From an uncultured Sutterella sp. (GTDB lineage Bacteria; Pseudomonadota; Gammaproteobacteria; Burkholderiales; Burkholderiaceae_F): a stretch of 6,000 nt of DNA. The notes under the pieces were generated by a model. That model was not told the origin of the DNA, did no database searches, and saw only the letters and a program-made list of their open reading frames with translations. Made by a program: the position numbers and the translations under genes. This document shows positions 3,383 through 6,000 of this stretch, piece by piece; the stretch's first letter is position 1, and the number at the start of each line of letters is the position of its first letter. The DNA is taken from the NCBI GenBank assembly GCA_900552545.1, contig USAL01000112.1, forward strand, positions 1 through 6,000. The letters run 5' to 3'.

Positions 3383-6000
3383 CTAGAATCGCCGCGTCCA
3401 GCGCAGCGCGACACCCCAGCGTTCGGTTCCTTCGTCACCTTTTTCCGCATCCAGAACCAGAGACAAATCGTGCCTGAAATTCATCTGCCAGCCCAAGGCG
3501 CACTGCACCAGAGCAGCGTGGTGGTTCGCAAGGAAGTCGCGATAGGTCGCGTCCTTTAGGCCTGCCCACTCGTAGCTATCGTCGCCGGCGGCATGAAACC
3601 GGTTGCGGTAGGCCGCACGGCCTTCAAAGTAGATCCCGGCAAAGGATGCGTCTGCAGACCTTCGGCTGCTGAAGGCGAGTCCCGCCTCGGCGGCCGCCGT
3701 GCTCAGAAGCTCACCGTCAAAGGCCTGTGACGAAACGCCTTCTCCCTCCCGGAAGCCCTCGCGCACGAGACCATCCCAGCTGATGCGCACATACGGCATC
3801 AGATCAAGGGGCAGCGCGACGGCCGCAAGCTTTTGACCGAGACCGGCCGAGGCGCCAAAGCTTGCCATGTGAACGGTCTGATCAAAGCGACGGCTCCCCC
3901 CTGCCCCGAGCGTCATGCGGGTGCGTTCCTCCCGGCCGTAGCCCAAGGCGGCGTCGCCAAAGACCCGCAGGCCGCCCGCATACTCGCGGACAAACGATGC
4001 TGCGGCAAAGATGCCCGCGGCCGAGGCCTTGTTTCCGGCCTCCCCGTCGACGGTGTCGTAAAAGGCACCGAGTCTCCAGCCGAGCGCCCAGTCGCCATAG
4101 CCACGCCGGGCGCCCGCGCTGAGAATCGTGCGGTTGCTGTCCACACCGAGACTGCCCTTGTTCATGTCGGCATGTTCGACCGTGAGCGTCGCCTCGGGTA
4201 CGAAATCCGACGCCTCAAGATCAGCGGCAGGCCGCAGAGCCGAAACCTCGCGCAGGCGCACCGAGCGCGAGAGGGCCGCCGCATCAAAGGCCAGATGCGC
4301 ATCGGGCTTGACGGCATCATAGGTTGCGGCAATCTCGCCGACCACCGCGGCCCGATCCTCGTCGGAACTTGCCGCCATGAGTTTTTCGGAAGCCGCATCC
4401 ATCCAGCTCACGAGCTCGGCCGCCGGGCCCGAGAGAGCCCCGGCGGCGCCGACGGCGTCATCAAGCCTTGCGGCGCGCCGCAGAGCCTCGTCGGAGAGCG
4501 CGGCGCTGCGCACCACGCGCTGCATGCCGTCATCGAGCCGATGCAGCGCAAAATAGCCGTCGTCGTCAAGCGCAAAGTCAAACGTAAGCCCGCCGCCCCA
4601 GGTTACGCTTGCTTCGCGAACCGCTTCAAGAAGCGCATCATCCTCATCAAGCCCCGGGAAGAAGTCGGCAGGATTGATGCGCAGCGCATGATCGATGTAA
4701 TCGCCCGTGCGCACCACGATGCTTAGCCCCGAGTCGGCGGCGGCCTCCCCGTCGGCCTGCGTCAGCACGGCAGTACCGGCTTCCTCGGTCTCTTCCAAGC
4801 GCTGCACAAGGATCTGATCGACTTTGTCGGGAGCCACGTCAAGCACAAGCGACGAACCCGCCTCAAGCGTTGCGTCGCCTCTGATTGTGAGCGTGCCGAT
4901 GCGCGCATCCCCGCGGGTATCGTCGCCGGGCGAAAGCGTTCCCTTGGAAACGAGCGAGCCCACGGATCCCGTGCCCCCGACCGTTGCGGTCGCGTCCGAA
5001 TTCACCGCACCGTCAATGGTGCCGTTGACGATGAGCGTGGCGCCGTTGACGACATCCGTCGATCCGCGGTAGGACGCGTGGCCGCTCATGACGAGCGTGC
5101 CGGCCGAAACGATCGTCCCCTTGTCGTCGACGGTTCCCGAAACAACGAGCGAGACGGGAAGAATCGCGTCTTCGGGCTTGACGGTCTGCGCGCTCGAGCC
5201 CTCGTAGGATTTGCCCTGATTGAGCGCTTCGTTGTAGGCGTTGAGCTCATCCTCGGTCGTAATGTGCAGCACCGGATCCCAGCCGACCTCGACGATGTCG
5301 TTCGTAAAGCGGCTGATGCCGTCGCCGGCAAGATTGAGCGTATAGGCAAGCTGCCTGGCATTGCTCAGGCCCGTCTCGTTGTGCGGCAGCGTCCAGCCGC
5401 CTGCATCGGCATCCCATCGGGCCATGCGGTTGACGTTGAATTGCGCAGGACCGCCCACGGCCTTTCCGGCATCCAGAAGCCCCGCGCCGAGCCCGTATTC
5501 GATCACGATGCAGTTGTTGAGAAAATACTGCGTCCACTCATCGGCCGCCTGGCGGACCGCTGCTTCAAATGCTTCCGGATCGATCTCGAAATCGCTGTCC
5601 TCCAGCTGGTACTCGATCCAGCGGTCGGTGATGCTCTCGGCCACCTCCTTCTTGAGGCCTTCGACATCGTCGGTGCGGCTGCCCGCATCTCCCCAAAAGA
5701 CGATGGCGGCGTCCTCCTTTCGGACATTGGTTTCGTAGCGCTGCTTGTCCGGCGAGTATTCAGGCCGGGCAACGACAAACGTCTGCCTGTTGTTGACCTG
5801 CCACTTGTAGTCGGCATTGGGGTGCGAATCGTCGTCAATGACGGGGGTGGGGTTGTAGGCGACGACGTCGTAGGCACCGGCCTCGGCCTGTTTTGCCGTG
5901 GACAGAACCGTGTCGGCAAGCTTCGAGGCGCTCATCCAGGGAAACGCCAGCTGCACGAGCGCCGCCGCCCCGAATACGTGCGGCGCCGCCCTCGCCGATC
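3383..6000 (-). CDS. S8 subtilase-family autotransporter (5' end outside window)
   Basis: The frame is open from the right edge to TAG 3383-3385. About 871 residues are visible; below, residue 1 is the GTG codon at 5956, which is internal and not the start. Before it comes the end of a peptidase S8 domain, AAPHVFGAAAL, then FPWMSASKLADTVLSTAK. A ~120-residue acidic insertion follows (about 32-150), then GLGAGLLDAGKAVGGPAQF (155-173), the usual closing motif of this protease domain. Residues ~266-350 are beta-helix-like passenger with the autotransporter-associated strand repeat (GATLIVNGTI, GGTGSVG, GTLSPGD). Residues ~480-580 are helix-rich, as in the linker that plugs the pore. Residues ~585-857 form the outer-membrane beta-barrel, ending RWTRRF with the C-terminal Phe expected for Bam-dependent insertion. 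The role would be a secreted or surface subtilase, but the nucleophile position reads Ala rather than Ser (see findings). No clear terminator follows the stop. Confidence 0.9.
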   Translation of the reverse strand, partial: SARAAPHVFGAAALVQLAFPWMSASKLADTVLSTAKQAEAGAYDVVAYNPTPVIDDDSHPNADYKWQVNNRQTFVVARPEYSPDKQRYETNVRKEDAAIVFWGDAGSRTDDVEGLKKEVAESITDRWIEYQLEDSDFEIDPEAFEAAVRQAADEWTQYFLNNCIVIEYGLGAGLLDAGKAVGGPAQFNVNRMARWDADAGGWTLPHNETGLSNARQLAYTLNLAGDGISRFTNDIVEVGWDPVLHITTEDELNAYNEALNQGKSYEGSSAQTVKPEDAILPVSLVVSGTVDDKGTIVSAGTLVMSGHASYRGSTDVVNGATLIVNGTIDGAVNSDATATVGGTGSVGSLVSKGTLSPGDDTRGDARIGTLTIRGDATLEAGSSLVLDVAPDKVDQILVQRLEETEEAGTAVLTQADGEAAADSGLSIVVRTGDYIDHALRINPADFFPGLDEDDALLEAVREASVTWGGGLTFDFALDDDGYFALHRLDDGMQRVVRSAALSDEALRRAARLDDAVGAAGALSGPAAELVSWMDAASEKLMAASSDEDRAAVVGEIAATYDAVKPDAHLAFDAAALSRSVRLREVSALRPAADLEASDFVPEATLTVEHADMNKGSLGVDSNRTILSAGARRGYGDWALGWRLGAFYDTVDGEAGNKASAAGIFAAASFVREYAGGLRVFGDAALGYGREERTRMTLGAGGSRRFDQTVHMASFGASAGLGQKLAAVALPLDLMPYVRISWDGLVREGFREGEGVSSQAFDGELLSTAAAEAGLAFSSRRSADASFAGIYFEGRAAYRNRFHAAGDDSYEWAGLKDATYRDFLANHHAALVQCALGWQMNFRHDLSLVLDAEKGDEGTERWGVALRWTRRF

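Noticed and set aside
3833..4726. 297-codon plus-strand ORF opposite the autotransporter
   Set aside because: It is a long antisense frame typical of GC-rich coding DNA. The minus-strand frame carries the real barrel and linker, and the plus-strand product looks like no known family.
1..6000. CRISPR array, tRNA, rRNA or intact insertion sequence
   Set aside because: I saw no regularly spaced repeats, no tRNA cloverleaf with a TTCGANTC-type arm, no rRNA signature and no complete transposase with terminal inverted repeats.

Overview
The window looks like a Gram-negative, moderately GC-rich genome. The best guess is a gut betaproteobacterium of the Sutterella/Parasutterella type (order Burkholderiales). 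This rests on a large S8-subtilase autotransporter, remains of a second autotransporter, a Tat-exported HD-domain protein and general composition; taxonomy is inferred, not proven. The first ~120-145 bases do not fit. On the minus strand they encode the P-loop region of a Bacillota-type uridine/nucleoside kinase, joined head-on to an FtsX-type permease fragment on the plus strand. That looks like a chimeric join.

Layout: (1) 1-~141, minus: nucleoside kinase fragment cut at both ends. (2) ~130-485, plus: last ~115 residues of an FtsX-like ABC permease whose 5' part is missing. (3) 486-805: intergenic, with one hairpin and a weak promoter candidate. (4) 806-1912, plus: complete Tat-signal HD phosphohydrolase-like protein with its own ribosome binding site, followed by a textbook intrinsic terminator at 1969-1998. 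(5) ~2000-2400: no supportable gene, only short open scraps. (6) 2410-2580, plus: a compact unit of sigma70-like promoter, ~135-nt structured transcript and terminator, read as a candidate small RNA of unknown family. (7) 2581-2720: short orphan open segment and inverted repeats. (8) 2723-~3335, minus: an autotransporter beta-barrel broken by several frameshifts. (9) 3383-6000, minus: the last ~870 residues of an S8-family autotransporter, open at the right edge.

The genes do not form one pathway. The minus-strand half is a cell-surface block: an intact secreted-subtilase-like autotransporter followed by the decayed barrel of another. The plus-strand half is an independent monocistronic periplasmic HD protein. 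The points most worth a second look are the unassigned small RNA, the apparent Ser-to-Ala change at the subtilase nucleophile position at the right edge (possibly a dead protease), the barrel pseudogene hidden by frameshifts, and the probable assembly or amplification chimera at the left edge.
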